From assembly GCF_029784155.1 (NCBI RefSeq), contig NC_073691.1:50016490-50080489 (forward strand): 64,000 nt of DNA, written 5' to 3'. The notes beneath the pieces are model-generated. The model was not told the origin of the DNA. It searched no databases and saw only the letters and a list, made by a program, of their open reading frames with translations. This DNA is from Uranotaenia lowii. Its lineage: Eukaryota > Arthropoda > Insecta > Diptera > Culicidae. Below are positions 11,899-24,046 of the stretch, in pieces. The translations under genes and the position numbers were made by a program. The number at the start of each line of letters is the position of its first letter. The stretch's first letter is position 1.

Positions 11899-11998
11899 TG
11901 TTGAAAAACGCAGGTTTCAGTGGTGGAATAAAGTTATCTTTATTCATGTTTCGTCTGTGAGGTCAGTAGAATACAACTATATTAATTAGCGATAGCTA
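11899..11998. repeat. Copia-type LTR fragment
   Basis: The block 'cgcaggtttcagtggtggaa', followed by 'taaagttatctttatt' and 'gaggtcagtag...agcgatagcta', parallels 63,491-63,575. There the same block sits directly beside an exact copia-type primer-binding site. I take this as a decayed solo LTR or LTR end; its limits are approximate. Confidence 0.4.
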
Positions 11999-12040
11999 AT
12001 TGTCACTTTCCCCTTCTTATATTCCCTAACTGGGAAAGTA

Positions 12041-12954
12041 GGGGAGGAGCGGGCTATATGCGCCTATTAAGCAGAACACTGATTTAATCAAATATCACAT
12101 CGAATATGTGTACAAAAACTATATGCACGTGTGCAGGCATCTGTTTTCTTTACATTGGAGTAATTTTTATGTTAACATTTTCTTCTGTTTCCAAGAAAAC
12201 GATTTTATTATAAGTGTTGTCTAAAATGCCGAACCTCAAACCGTGCGGGCTAAATGCGCCTATTTATGTTTTGAACAAAATTTATGTTTTTTGGGCAATG
12301 TTTCCCTATAATTTCATTAAAACTGCTAGAAAGTAATAATTTCCGTACGATAAAGCTGAAGTTTTATAAAAATCTATGTGTATTATAATTTTATGGAATA
12401 AAACAAAAGTTAGGGTTGCCATACTATGGAGGCAGTTCATCCATGAGAAAAACTTTATCAAATCTGTTTTTGGATCTTCAATTCCCTCTTAAGATATTAT
12501 TCAGAGCTTAGATTTGAAGGTTCAATGATAAAAATCATTTATTTATTCTATTTAACCTGTTATTTTAGGATGGAGGCATTTTACAAACATGATGGGTGCA
12601 TACAAAAACACTCTATTATTCCGCTATATAATCATTACTAAACCTCCACAAAAGCTAAATATGTTTAATTTCTTAAGTTCATTTGAGTAAGAAACAAAAA
12701 CCATCCTAGTTTTTGTTTTAAGCTTCTTTACGTTCAATTTTTAAAAGTCGAAATATTACATCAAAATGTATCAAAACCTTGTATGATTTTTAAAATTTTG
12801 TTGAGTTCGTAAATTCATAAAATTCTTTCTTGCCTTATGTTCTAAGCGTATCACCCTCAAAATGCATTGGTCAGATAAGCTGTCTAGTCAGCCATTTCAT
12901 CAAACAGCCGTAGGGTCATTTAACCCGATAGGCCCATTTAGGAAACCTTTCCCC
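12041..12954. mobile_element. TIR element with GGGGAGG ends, TA target
   Basis: It starts TA|GGGGAGGAGCGGGC and ends with the inverted GGGGAAAGG..., followed by TA. Length is 914 bp. The words 'gggctatatgcgcctatt' near the left end, 'gggctaaatgcgcctattta' near 12,247 and 'cgataggcccatttagg' near the right end repeat one motif. No transposase frame. It resembles 18,336-19,361 in end sequence and style. Confidence 0.55.
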
Positions 12955-14560
12955 TACTCATTTCTCAATGAATACATTTATGTTCTTTCCCAGAATATCT
13001 GGTAACCCACTAACACAATTCGAGTATTCCCGCCTAACCGTGTGATGATGTAAACATTTATACCGCGTTTATCAACCTGTCATCAGCAATCATTGATCTA
13101 TTGCTCTCGATTGCGAATTGGAAATAGCAAGAGGAACCAAAAACAAACAATGTTTTGGTTCTGCTGCAATTGGCAGTAATGTGGATCCGCCGAAACCGTA
13201 AGTATCAACATATAATTCTTCCCGTCAATATTTGAATTAAACAAGAACACAATTTGTAAAAGCAATAATTAATAAAACTTACTCTATGATTAAAACCAAT
13301 AAATAAATTAATAAAATTAGGAGGTTAAAAATAACGATCACTCCACTAAAACCAGGGTTCAAAAATACAACTGTGCCAATATTCATTCTGATCGGTTAAG
13401 CGCTGGGGATTTGTATAAGGTTCATACAAACAAACAAACTAACAAACAATAACAATTTGATTACATATATTAAATTTTCTGATTTAAACGATTGCTTTCG
13501 TCGAAGATATTTTATTTCTGTTTTTGTTTACTTTTAATCTAACCATTACTGGATGCATGACTGCCAATTTGGTTCCGGCTGGCTTAATCTTCTGAGGCTT
13601 TACGAAAGCGTTTCTTTTTTTTCCACAAAACACTGCTCCAAAGAACAAACACGTGGACGGACCAAGTGGATCATCACGAATCCGAAATCTACGCCCCGAT
13701 GGGTTCTGTCAATTTGTGAACATTGCCCCCAAACAATGGGACACGTGCAGCCGGCCGATGACGATGATGAAAGGGCTCGGGAAAAATCGACAGACACCAA
13801 ACTGAAGACGACGACGACGACGACGTTCGATTTTCCGGCAAACAAGAGGAAAATTTTGCTGTTCCGAGAACAATGGAGAATTTTTTTCTCGTTCGTTATC
13901 CCCGGTAAACTTCGTGCCCTCAAACCTTTTCATTAGCGTAAATTTACAAAATAAATACACTTACCTAGCTACAGTTGAGCCTTTCAAGATTTACTTCTCG
14001 GAAAAATGTTCAAAACGGCTTGGGTGCGGGAAAACACAGTGTGGAGTGATCAGCTCAATGGAAAACAACAAAAATGTCGACATTGAAGGACAGTAAACAC
14101 GTGTGTCAGAAATTAAATATCGATTGATGGCTGCCACAAAGATTTTTCCCTTTGTTTCGGTCACGTCCTGATGGTGGTGGCGGTTGTTGTTTGATGGATG
14201 TCGTTAAAGGTAGAAAGGATTTTGGCTTGTTGAAACGCTGAGATTCATTGAACCCTTTTGTCTATTTTTTTTTTTTCAAATATATTTTTTGAGAAACCGT
14301 CAAAACCATAACGAGCGGACTACCAATTTAAGTGAACATTGAAGATGATATGAACAAAAATGCATTGTCAATGGCATACCTAAAAAAGAGGTTGCAAAAT
14401 TTCAATGCCAATCGGAGCTAACTAAATGGCTCAAATGTATTGAAAACTGTACTGCGCCAAAGATGCTTTACCGACTACTGGAAGCAAAAAAACTCTTCAT
14501 ACAAGCATTCAAGCATCGAACTCGAAGCAACGTTTCTTCTTCGTCTTGATAATCCGGCCA
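12955..14560. other. Low-repeat, GC-richer stretch without a recognised gene
   Basis: About 13,030-14,230 lacks the repeat families seen elsewhere and is richer in GC, with (GAC)n/(CGA)n trinucleotides at 13,805-13,825. Overlapping 127-aa and 107-aa frames on opposite strands (13,553-13,936 and 13,600-13,923) show no domain, and their composition follows the trinucleotide run, so I do not call them genes. A regulatory or intronic role is possible but not shown. Confidence 0.35.
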
Positions 14561-14564
14561 CTTT

Positions 14565-15720
14565 GGGGCTGTTCACTTATTACGTAAGCACGATTTTGGA
14601 AATTTTCAACCCTCCCTCCCCCCCCTGGTAAGACAAAGTAAGATTTTTCAAAACCCCCCCTCCCCCCCTAGTAAGATCTTACGTTTTTTATTCTTTGAGA
14701 AATTGACACGTTTTTTCAAGAATAGCTTGAAAATATTTAAAATGTGACATACATGCTTCAAAGCAAAGCATTTTTAAGAAAAATTTAAAAAAAAAGAGTT
14801 TTTGAAAAGCACAATCTTTACTAAACAACAGATGAAATGCCATAACTAGGTAATCGAAAAAAAAACATTATTCAAGATGTTTCATGTTTGGGGTATCAAA
14901 AATTTTCTATTAATTTCCACAATCGAATAAACAATATAAAATCTAAATTCCGATTAAAAAAAAAGATCAGGTTAGCACAAGGTATCATAAAAAAATGTTA
15001 TGTTTTTTTACCTGAAAATCATAAAAATCTTTAAAAAAAATATTATTCTGTACTACTACAATTGGGGCAAAAATGTTTAACGAAAATCACGTTGTCAACT
15101 AACTTAAAAGCGTAGACTCATTCGGCGGTAAGCGATCAAGTTTTAGGATTTTTTTGGTAAATCGTTTGTAAAATTTAGACTTGGTAGTGTCTATCACTGA
15201 AAAAACTGTCCAGAAATTCGTTATTAAAAGCGCCTTATATTGATTTTTAAAGATTTTTTTTCTGGATGAAGTCATTTTAATAAATACGATTAAAAAACGA
15301 TGGATTCATATCGTGGTGTCACAACGCGCCAATTTTCTTTTTGTTTCTATAAATTTCTCAATTGAAATGATCGTAATGATGGAAAGCGAAAAGCGACTAT
15401 CTTTTTCAATAATGTGATTCAGTGTTTTTGATGGCATGTTGGTTTGAATTGGTTCTCTATAAGTATTATATAACCTGCAATTTTTTAATTAATTCAAAGA
15501 TAAATAACATAATATCAAAATTAATCAACAAATAGGTAGTGAGTAAAAAAACCTGAGTAATATGGTTTCGTCTGGCTGTGGCTGTGATAAATTTTTAATG
15601 TAACATTTCTTACGTAAGATTTTTGGAAACCCCCCCCCCCCTACCCCCCTAGTAAGAGATCGTAAGCAAATGTGAAACCCCCCCACCCCCCTATGTGCTT
15701 ACGTAATTAGTGAACAGCCC
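14565..15720. mobile_element. TIR element with GGGCTGTTCAC ends, TTT target
   Basis: The left end is GGGGCTGTTCACTTATTACG and the right end, inverted, is GGGCTGTTCACTAATTACG; both continue with TAAGCAC and then C/G homopolymer tracts containing 'TAGTAAGA'. Length is 1,156 bp. The flanks are TTT on both sides (14,562-14,564 and 15,721-15,723), compatible with a 3-bp TSD as in PIF/Harbinger. There is no transposase, and the superfamily assignment is tentative. Confidence 0.7.
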
Positions 15721-16275
15721 TTTTACCAGTGTACAACCTGAGTAAGGTGGAAAACGAAAGTTAATCACAGAGAACAGACGTACAAGCTCGCCCACGAAAC
15801 TTGTGTTGAAATTTCCAACGATAGATTTGAATCAATTTATGTTTTTGGCTGTGCCACCAGATGTCTCCAAACATACCAAAGAGAATCGTCAAATCAAAAT
15901 TAAGAAAACAAAACAAAATTGATATGTTTGTTTCAAGAAAATTGCTGTTAAAGTTTCGTAACCCTTTCGTCCGGTTGTATTATGGAAAATATCTCAAAAT
16001 TTAATCCATATTTTCTTAAAGCTAGAAGTGCTAAGTTTTGGACAAAAGGATGCAAGACTGATACTTAAAAGTAACTCGCTTTGAGATGTCTAGAATCAGT
16101 TATAATGAATAAGACTGACTGTCAAGAATGTTTCTAATTGAATGGATGTGGCCGATTCGGCCTCAAACGAAAACTGTTCAAACCTCCTTCGCCCCTGAAA
16201 TTTTTACCCGCTACAGTCCTTGGACTGTCAATTTTGACACTCCTGACTAAAACTGAAGTTTGTTGCTATACGTTG

Positions 16276-16440
16276 CACATACACTGCTGGCCAAAAGTTT
16301 GGGATTACCGCCTCAAAAACATGAAAATTTTGATCGGCCATATCTCAACCATCACATTCGAGTTTCATTCGAATCCTTTTTTCATACTTATTGAAATATA
16401 TTTGTTGAATTTTGTGCGAAAAATTATTAATTAGCTAGCC
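16276..16440 (+). mobile_element. Tc1-type element end, truncated
   Basis: The segment 'cactgctggccaaaagtttg' followed by 'ggattacc' has the look of a Tc1-family terminal inverted repeat. The next 120 bp ('attcgagt..cattcgaatcc..tttttca') are shared with 11,820-11,880. I found no matching right end. Confidence 0.4.
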
Positions 16441-16499
16441 TTAAGGGCCAGCCACAACTGCCTTCGAATTCCCTTATTGGCATATAAAGTTTTTCTGAT

Positions 16500-18300
16500 A
16501 GAATATTCAACGTTTTTGAAAATTAACCTCCCTATCAGTGGTAAATCAGACAGCTCAATTAGTCTTTTTTTTTTTCAAAACGCGCCGTTTTAAGAAATAA
16601 GAGTGAATAAGGAAAAATCTCGTTTTTTTCTATCCAAGCCGAAGTTTAAAGGGAAATTACTTTCACTGTAAAGAATAATAACCATATTACCTATTTTTCC
16701 AAAAATAAATGAAAATCAATGGAAAACCCCGAAAATTTGTAACAGGTCAAAAGCTAGGAGACTTTTGACTTTGATGATTTTTAGACCTGGTACCACCAAA
16801 ACTTTGTTTCAATCAACAAAGGTGAGAGATTTTATTTAGGACATAATTCAAAATCAACATTGAACATTTCTAACATTTTTCAGCTTTACGCAAACAAACT
16901 ACAAGTAAGTTAACAGAAAAAAAATCAGCTATTTTTCTGCTGCTCTATCAGCAGCATGGGGAATGAAAGTGTTCAGATATTCTTTTTATGATTATTTTTG
17001 ATTGAAGGTTACATTTTTAATCAGTTTGTTTATTTACTTTCGAAAAATCATACTTTTGATAGGATTTTTAATTCAAGGTCCAATAAAAGGTAACCGTTCA
17101 ATGTCAATACCAACATAAGGCTATGATCATTTAGTATCCGGGCAGTTACAAACGTGTGTATTTTAAAAACTATTCATTTGATCGAAAAACTATGTATGGA
17201 GCAAATGAAGGTGTTAATATGACATTTAATGCAAAAATATAAAAAAAATTATTAATGATTTCAAGAAATACTCTAACTTTTTTATAAAATCTCTTTTTTT
17301 ATCTTTGCACCCTTTTTTCAGTCATTTATTGATTTATTTTTTTACCACAGAAGCAAAACCTTTGCAAAATCATGATATTTTACACAAACTCACTTGGAAA
17401 AAGGAATTGGAATCTGGTTGGAACCTTTTCATGAGTAGGCATCTCGAAGAATTTGATTTCTTAAATCCGGTTTTAACAAAAAAATTTTTGTCCCTCAGAA
17501 CAGATCTGTTATATTGCGTAAAAACCGGATGCACAGACTGCGATCTTTGGAACTGATCATTATTAGTTATTTACTTGGTGTCTACTAGTCAGGCAACACT
17601 TTTTGGTTGCCGGAAATAGATTTTTTGTATTATTTAAGGAGTCTGTATTCAGTTATCCAAAAAATAACCACAGAATTTTTACCATATTTAAGATCAAGGG
17701 TTTCACTCCGATGGTTGGTTTGAACTTCGTGTGGATCCTAGAGTGACTCCTTATACTTCTTAACCATTTGGTTCGAAAAAGAAATCAGAAAAAAACCAAC
17801 AGTTCATGAGCTTTAAAGTCAACAATGAAGAATTTTGAGGCGCAAAATGCGTAATAGGAGAAAATTTGTGCAAAATTATTTTTACCATATCATTTTGCAT
17901 CGTAAATATCTCAAACACACGTTAACTTAAAAATCTATCAAAAATAGGCAAGATAGTTCTTTTCAAAAACAACACAACGCTACTAAAGTTTTGCATTTCC
18001 AAGCTCTATTAACGTAGCTATCACCGAAATAAAGTGCCCGGATACTGAATGATCATAGCCTTAGGGTCCGGCGGTTCAAAAATGAAAATTTTGATCATCC
18101 ATATCTTTACAAATCTTTCAATAACGGCGAAACCTATGTTGAAAATATCCATTAAAACATGCAGATAAGATCATGAATTATAAATTAATTTCCTGAAAGA
18201 TCAAAATCTTCCATCCATTATGAAAAAACCACGATTATTTAAAAATCACCGCTTAAAGGGTCCAAAGTAGGGCAACTAAACCGAGTTTGGAACCATAATC
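16500..18300 (+). repeat. Dispersed repeat family R3, plus copy
   Basis: Several blocks recur in reverse complement between about 28,080 and 28,950: the 'caaaacgcgcc' block, the 'aaaactttgtttcaatcaac' block, the 'ctacaagta' block, and the '...gggtccaaagtagggcaact' block at 18,258-18,280. Order is kept, which fits one long repeat present twice in opposite orientation. No coding frame longer than about 90 aa. Confidence 0.5.
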
Positions 18301-18335
18301 TCTGAAAGGAGTAAAATCTCATTGAAAATTTAATA

Positions 18336-19361
18336 GGGGAGATGAGGGCATATCGAGCATTCGGGGCATAATAAGCAGAAAAGAGTTTCTTCAAAAGGAC
18401 GTGTTTTCTAAAATAAATTTCCATGAGGATTTGTTTCGTACTTCTTATAGTATCAATTTTTCACCAAAAAACAAATCTTCTTACCATCTTAACAGAAATA
18501 TTCAGAAAAAAACCAGCTAGGTTCTCAAGTGACGAAAATATTACCATTTTTGAGCACCACGAAATATGCTTTTATGACATTAAAATCATCTTGATCTATA
18601 ATGTACGCACTGCAACATTATGTACACATTGTTTCTCAATTTTAACCATAATTAAATTTTTGATTTTTTACTTAAGTCAATTTTAAAACGCTTTTTCTTA
18701 AATTTGTTGACTCGGGGTGAACAGAGCACTAATGCGCGTTTTCGGCCGTAGAATCTAGCAGTGATTTCAACTCGATGCAGTCAATTGAATTATTGAGCTA
18801 TAGCTGGACTTGTTCCATCTGAAGATTTGGCCTCTGAGAATCTCTCCGACACCTGCCAATTGGGCTTGAGCCTGCTAAAAAGAATAAAGCTTGCTCTTCA
18901 CTCTCACACAGATTTCTATAAGAATGACAGCTAACGTTTAACGCATGAGAAATCGTATACCGGGATAGCGTGCGCGCCCATCACCTCTAGGGCAAATCTT
19001 CAGATGACACAAGTCAAGTTGTAGCTCTTTTATTCAGTTGATTTCATCGAGTTGAATTCTCTGCTAGATTCCCCGGCTGAAAACGCTCATCATGCCCCAA
19101 TTAATGGTGCTTATTCTGCCCCAGGGGGGGGGGGGGGGAAGGGAGGTTTTTGATTTTACCCCTGCAGTGGCTGGTTTACAGCTTTAGGGAAAAAAAATTT
19201 AAAATGCATTTTAAACGTTTTCATATACATTTTCAAGTTTCACCCAATTAGGAAATTGACTGTTTTAGTGTCTTAACAATGATGTTATTCACATATTGAA
19301 GCTGTTTTCTATGGTTAAATAAGCGTTTTCCTAAAGTTGGTCATTATGCCCTTATCTCCCC
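18336..19361. mobile_element. TIR element with GGGGAGAT ends, TA target
   Basis: Left end TA|GGGGAGATGAGGGCATA; right end inverted GGGGAGATAAGGGCATA, then TA. Length is 1,026 bp. Inside, 'gcataataagcag', 'catcatgccccaatt' and 'cttattctgcccc' repeat a purine-rich motif, and a 16-G run is present near 19,123-19,138. No transposase. Confidence 0.65.
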
Positions 19362-19379
19362 TATTCAGATTTAGTACTG

Positions 19380-19577
19380 AATGTTTATCAAGAAGTGATT
19401 GTTTGTTTAATTGTAGCCGAGTTTTGAATTTAGGACTAGTTTTAGAAATTTTTGCATCATTGTTAAGTTAAAATTGTTTCTCTCAAATAACTTTACTAAA
19501 TCATACAAATTTTAATAAGAAATTAAAATTCAACAACAACTCTTCGACACCCCCTTCTCCCCTTCCTACGGCCATGT
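19380..19577 (-). mobile_element. Terminal fragment of the hAT-like family seen at 35 and 43 kb
   Basis: Read on the minus strand it begins CATGGCCGTAGGAAGGGG, followed by a G-rich tract and an AT-rich part. This is the same terminus as the left end of 43,501-46,016. The other end is not visible, so this is a truncated copy. Confidence 0.5.
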
Positions 19578-19602
19578 CCACTGATAACCAAAGTGCTCAT
19601 TA

Positions 19603-20298
19603 CGGTGTCTTAAAAATGCATAATATCTGGGAATCTGGGGGCTCACCCTCCAAATGGTAGATTAGGATGTGGAGAAAAAACTTTTGTATGGGGCCGACTA
19701 AAAAAAATCATGTTTAGAGGTTCCGCGTTTTTTCTTTGAAAAAAGTCCACTTTCAAAATAATTGATTTTAAATATATTCTAGGTCCATAAATTTTCACAA
19801 AATGTATATGTTTAATTTTTTTTTTATTTTTTTTTTTTGGGATTAAATTCTACATGTTAAAAATGATAAATGAACCAAATTTGTATCAAAGTTTAAAATA
19901 AGCGAACTATATTCAAGAAAAAAAAATATTTGGTTTGAAAATTTTGTATTCAACTGACTAAAACGTGTACCTAGCGTAAAAAATTTTTGATACCAATGCC
20001 ATCAAAATTAGTCAAAAATCGATTGGTAGGGAAAAAATATTTGATGAAAAACCAGTTTATTATGCTTCTTCAGAACACAATGTCTCAGAATCCCTTTCAC
20101 ACGTGAGATTCAGTGCAACCCCTTCCCGGTGGACTTTTAAAAGTGGACTTTTTTCAAAGATCGCCTACTTCTTCTACCTACTTCTAAACATGTTTTCTTT
20201 AAGTCGGCCCCATACAAAAGTTTATTCTCCACATTCAAATCTACCATTTAGAGGGTGAGCCCCCAGATTCCCAGACATTATGCAATTTCGGGACACCC
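19603..20298. mobile_element. Palindromic (foldback) mariner-like MITE, TA target
   Basis: The two ends are long inverted repeats covering at least 120 bp each. Left: CGGTGTCTTAAAAATGCATA...; right, inverted: GGGTGTCCCGAAATTGCATA... Both continue through 'tctgggaatctgggggctca'. TA flanks both ends (19,601-602 and 20,299-300). End sequence and TA duplication fit a Tc1/mariner-mobilised MITE. Blocks of it also occur within 7,880-8,623. Confidence 0.75.
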
Positions 20299-20880
20299 TA
20301 ATGCACGTGTTATCAAAACTAAAAACTACAGAAAAATATTTTCTGCGCATCTACTCCAGCAGGAGCAATAAACCGAACACTTGACCAAACTCATTTCGCT
20401 AGCTATAGATGCCATAAATATCCGAAAGCGATTATAACACAATCCGGTGCTAGTAAATCACAATTATTGTAGTACTACACTTTTACATGCATGTGATTAT
20501 TCCTCCTAATGCCATGCATGTTTTAGCACCCCACTAAATTATCCGGATGGGAATGCACGCTTAATGTTTGCTTCGGATCGGTTTTTTCGATTTGCGCTCC
20601 GAGAAACGGACTCAATTTTCCGACCATTCACACTGGATGACTGGTTGTCCATTTTTATTCGCAGTGAAGCTAGCTGATCATTTGTATTAACATATTTTGG
20701 AAGTTGTTTTTAGAAAGAAATTGAAAATTTTGATAAACTGTCACAGAAAATCTGTTAAAAAAACACAGAGTTTTGAATTTGAGAATTTTTAACTCAAAAT
20801 ATGGTTAACATAAAATCTATTCCTACAAACAAAAATGCAACCTTTCAAACAACGCTGAAACACACTGGGGTCGAAAGACT
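20299..20880. other. No gene recognised
   Basis: Non-repetitive, moderately GC-balanced sequence. 'catgcatg'-type words occur at 20,487-20,520. No open frame or RNA gene seen. Confidence 0.35.
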
Positions 20881-20905
20881 CATTCGAGTTCATTGATACA
20901 AACAT

Positions 20906-21388
20906 ATGAATATTTTTGTTTGTCCGGAAGATGTGTGTGGTGCGACACCAGGACGAGTAATAATGGGGGTTCAATTTCCGAAAGAACGCAATCCAGGGCG
21001 CCGAAAAGAAAGGACATTATTCACCCGGATGGTCATCGAATTTTGTGGTTCAATTTCCCTGCACCCTTGCTGGCCCTTCCTGGAATGGCCAGTCGCAAGT
21101 GTCAAAGTGCACCGATACTGGCGGTGTGGATCAATAAATATTATTAACGGCGTCGTGTTTATTTTTATCATTGCGTGCTTTGTCACTCTTCGAACGGGCG
21201 GAAAACTCTCGGGAAGCGTACTATGCAAGATTTTCCTCCTATTTTTTTTTTTTTGGAATGATAAACAATGGATGAACTGGCTTTGCAACATTGTGAGGTT
21301 GGTTTATGCGGGTGGTGACCATTTTCATAATTTATTGGGTGCAACATACTCTGCCCGGGTGTGTGGGATGAGACAAGTGTTCAAATGA
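20906..21388 (+). other. 160-aa open frame of uncertain status
   Basis: A plus-strand frame of 160 codons (start MNIFVCPEDVCGATPG) overlaps a second plus-strand frame and a 106-aa minus-strand frame. The product would hold one hydrophobic stretch (residues about 80-96, GVVFIFIIACFVTL) and a second Phe-rich one. No motif is recognisable, and the GC-richer composition alone may keep it open. A real exon is possible but unsupported. Confidence 0.15.
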
Positions 21389-21389
21389 A

Positions 21390-22910
21390 CTTTTAAGGAT
21401 CGGTTTTGCTTTGTTTACTTAATTGCAGAATAATGTGGAAAGAAATACGCATTCGTTCAAATAATCTTTAGTCAACAAAATATTCGGAGTCTGAAAATTC
21501 GAAGAGAAAAATGCATATATTACACAAGTAATTTTGGCTATTTTTCGGTCTAGGGTTTAAATCGAACACTAAGCTTTTGAAATGCCCAACGTTTCCACCA
21601 CTTTTGGTTGTCTTTCTCAAGGGATTCGGTCCGATATTATTGTGAATTTGATTTTTGATTTCGTCCAACGTTAAAGAGCCCAGTTGATTTAATTGGTGAA
21701 AAATTATAATTTTTCATCTGATATTTTATGCAAAGTCTCTAATTTTCATTCAATCATTTGAAACTGGACTGCTTTGGAAGTTCACAATCGAATAAATTTT
21801 TTTTGCCGCCAAAAGAAAACTTATAGGTTTCAGGTTGCTATGAAAGTCAGTAAACAAAACTTTCAGACTGGTCCACATTACAGTCAAATGAAAAAAAAAA
21901 TGTTCGATTGAAAATTATTGCTTTCATTTTCATGCCTTGTTGAAAGTCTTAAATTAGTAGATAAATTTAAATTATTAGATCGTGTTTTACAGAATCAAGC
22001 TGTCAAAATGAAAATAAAAAAAATCTATTTTAGAGTTTTGTGTTGCTTGTAAAATTGATTCCTCTAACTTGAATAAAAATAAATAAATAAATGGAATGAA
22101 TTTCAAGTTTGTTGGCTTAGTTCCTCTCTGAAATAGTTTACAGTTCCAAAAAAAAGACCTGAAAAAAAATCTCATAAAAATAACAATTTTCATTTTCGTT
22201 TGAAATTGAATATCTTGATTTTCATTTTAAAATCGTCAGGTGAAATTTGAAAATCATTAACGTCATCATTATTAAATACACTGTCGAGTTTCAACTGAAA
22301 ACATCGCAAACACACTTACAGTAGTAAGCCTTTGCCTTTCATTCAACAAACTTTTGTTTTGTGAATGTGAAAATTGGAGATGCTGATTTTATGGTCGCAC
22401 TTTTACTTCAACCACTTTCAATATATTAAAATTTAAATACATTAAACATTTAATAGACAATCATAAAACAAAACAAAACAAAAATTTTCTCATCTCTTGC
22501 ACTATTAAAACATTAAAAACTCTTGAAAAAAACAGTTTTGTTTCATTTAATAAATTACTTAGTAAGAGGTCAATAAAGTTATAATCGATGACAATTTTTT
22601 CGATTGTTTTTTGCTATTCGTATTTTGATGATCATTTTGATTGAATGTCTGAAATTCTTATCGATTGATTATTTGGTTTAAAATTTATCATGATTACATA
22701 CAATACATACAACAAAATTAAAAAAGTTATGTTTTCAAAAATTGTGAACATTTATTTGAAAACATATGATTTTAGTGCTCAAATACTCAAATTTTTTGAC
22801 TGTATTATTATACCTCAAATGTAAAATATCATTAATTTTACGGTGCAACGTCTCGACTGAAAATGTCCCGTCGAACTCAATATGTATTATGTATGTTACT
22901 TTAAACACCC
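21390..22910. other. No gene recognised
   Basis: AT-rich sequence dense in stops. No TIR pairs, tandem repeats or RNA genes noticed. Confidence 0.4.
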
Positions 22911-22914
22911 CGCA

Positions 22915-23160
22915 GCCCGTGGCGTAGAGGATAGCCTCCAAGTCTTCTAAGCCAGCGGGTATGAGATCGAATCCCGGTCACGGCATACATAGTAAACTTT
23001 CAGTGGGTTGGTGCTTTTAGCATTTGTCAGATGCTAACCATCATATCCTCGAAAGATGTACGCTTTGAGTTAGGAAAAAAGGAATCTCTTCGAGGAAACA
23101 TCAAGTTTCATTGAGATCCTGTATGTGTTTGTGTTCGTTTCAATAAACAACTGAAAAATA
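22915..23160 (+). mobile_element. tRNA-derived SINE, family S2
   Basis: The tRNA-like head 'cccgtggcgtagaggatagc' provides an A-box-like element, and 'gatcgaatcccggtcacgg' provides a B box (GATCGAATCCC) within an arm that closes with the 5' end. A 150-bp body follows, ending near 'caataaacaactgaaaaat'. It is distinct from family S1. No clean TSD was found, so its limits are approximate. Confidence 0.65.
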
Positions 23161-23370
23161 ATTCTTTTGAAAAATTCGGACTGAACCAATTTCAAATCCT
23201 TCTTTTGTCACTCTGAGTTGGAACATCGCGAGGCTGGAAGATGAAAAATAAGGCAAAAACCTAATGAATTGGAATATATTGCACAAAACCTTGTATGCAA
23301 CAAAATTGCACATAATTTCATAACAAAAAATCAAGTATATTTTGTTAAAAGTTCAATAAAAACTAGCAAG

Positions 23371-23440
23371 GCCGTGCGAACGGGAGGTTTTTAGGGGTTT
23401 AAACCCCCATGGAGATTTTCCAAGTAAAATTTTCACCGTA
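23371..23440 (+). mobile_element. hAT-like terminal fragment
   Basis: 'ggccgtgcgaacgggaggt', then 'aggggtttaaacccccatgg', resembles the G-tract and the GGGGTTTAAACCCC hairpin next to the termini of 35,241-37,619 and 43,501-46,016. Only this end is seen. Confidence 0.4.
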
Positions 23441-23656
23441 CTAACGGAAAAGTTCATGATCTTAAAAATTGATTGAGGCTAAGCAAGCAAGTCAGGAAAA
23501 TATCGCACCTCCGGCTGGATTTTTTCTAAAATCACCTAGGTTTGAGACATTTTATTTCAGACACTATATGACGTTCATGAATTTAAACTTACTTTTGATT
23601 GTAAATTTCGATCTCTAAACTTGAAATGCAAAAACCCAACATCGTCTTTAAAGTTT

Positions 23657-23850
23657 TTTTTTTTTTTGTTTCGATTATAGTCGTTTTACCATCTTTATGG
23701 CATTCGCGACTTTATCAACGTTACAGTTGGCGGATCGTTATTGAAAAACTTATCCGGTACAACTGTGTTCGATGTTTACTCTTGGGCTCGAACTCGCGGA
23801 CATCGGCTCAGGAGACAACAGACTTGCCAACTGAGCTATATCACAAGCCC
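23657..23850 (-). mobile_element. tRNA-derived SINE, family S1, copy 2
   Basis: Reverse-complement copy of 2,787-2,982, with the A box (TAGCTCAGTTGG), the B box (GAGTTCGAGCCC) and the 3' 'gactataatcgaaac' plus A tail. It is flanked by the direct repeat TCTTTAAAGTTT (23,645-23,656 and 23,851-23,862), a clean target-site duplication. It lies about 195 bp from copy 3 in the opposite orientation. Confidence 0.9.
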
Positions 23851-24046
23851 TCTTTAAAGTTTGAGACCAACCATTTTTTTTTTCTACATTAATTCATCGA
23901 GAGTGGGAGGTTACAGATGTTTACCACTCATGATGGTCATCAGAAAACAAAAATTTAACACCTGATGTTTTCTTTTTACTACTAAAATATTGGATTTAAA
24001 AAAATCGATTCATTACAAAAATTATGCTGAAATAAAATATTTTTCA

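Noticed and set aside
13553..13960. Overlapping 127-, 107- and 83-codon frames
   Set aside because: Three frames on both strands over one (GAC)n-containing stretch. Their Asp/Thr/Arg runs follow the trinucleotide repeat and no domain is seen.
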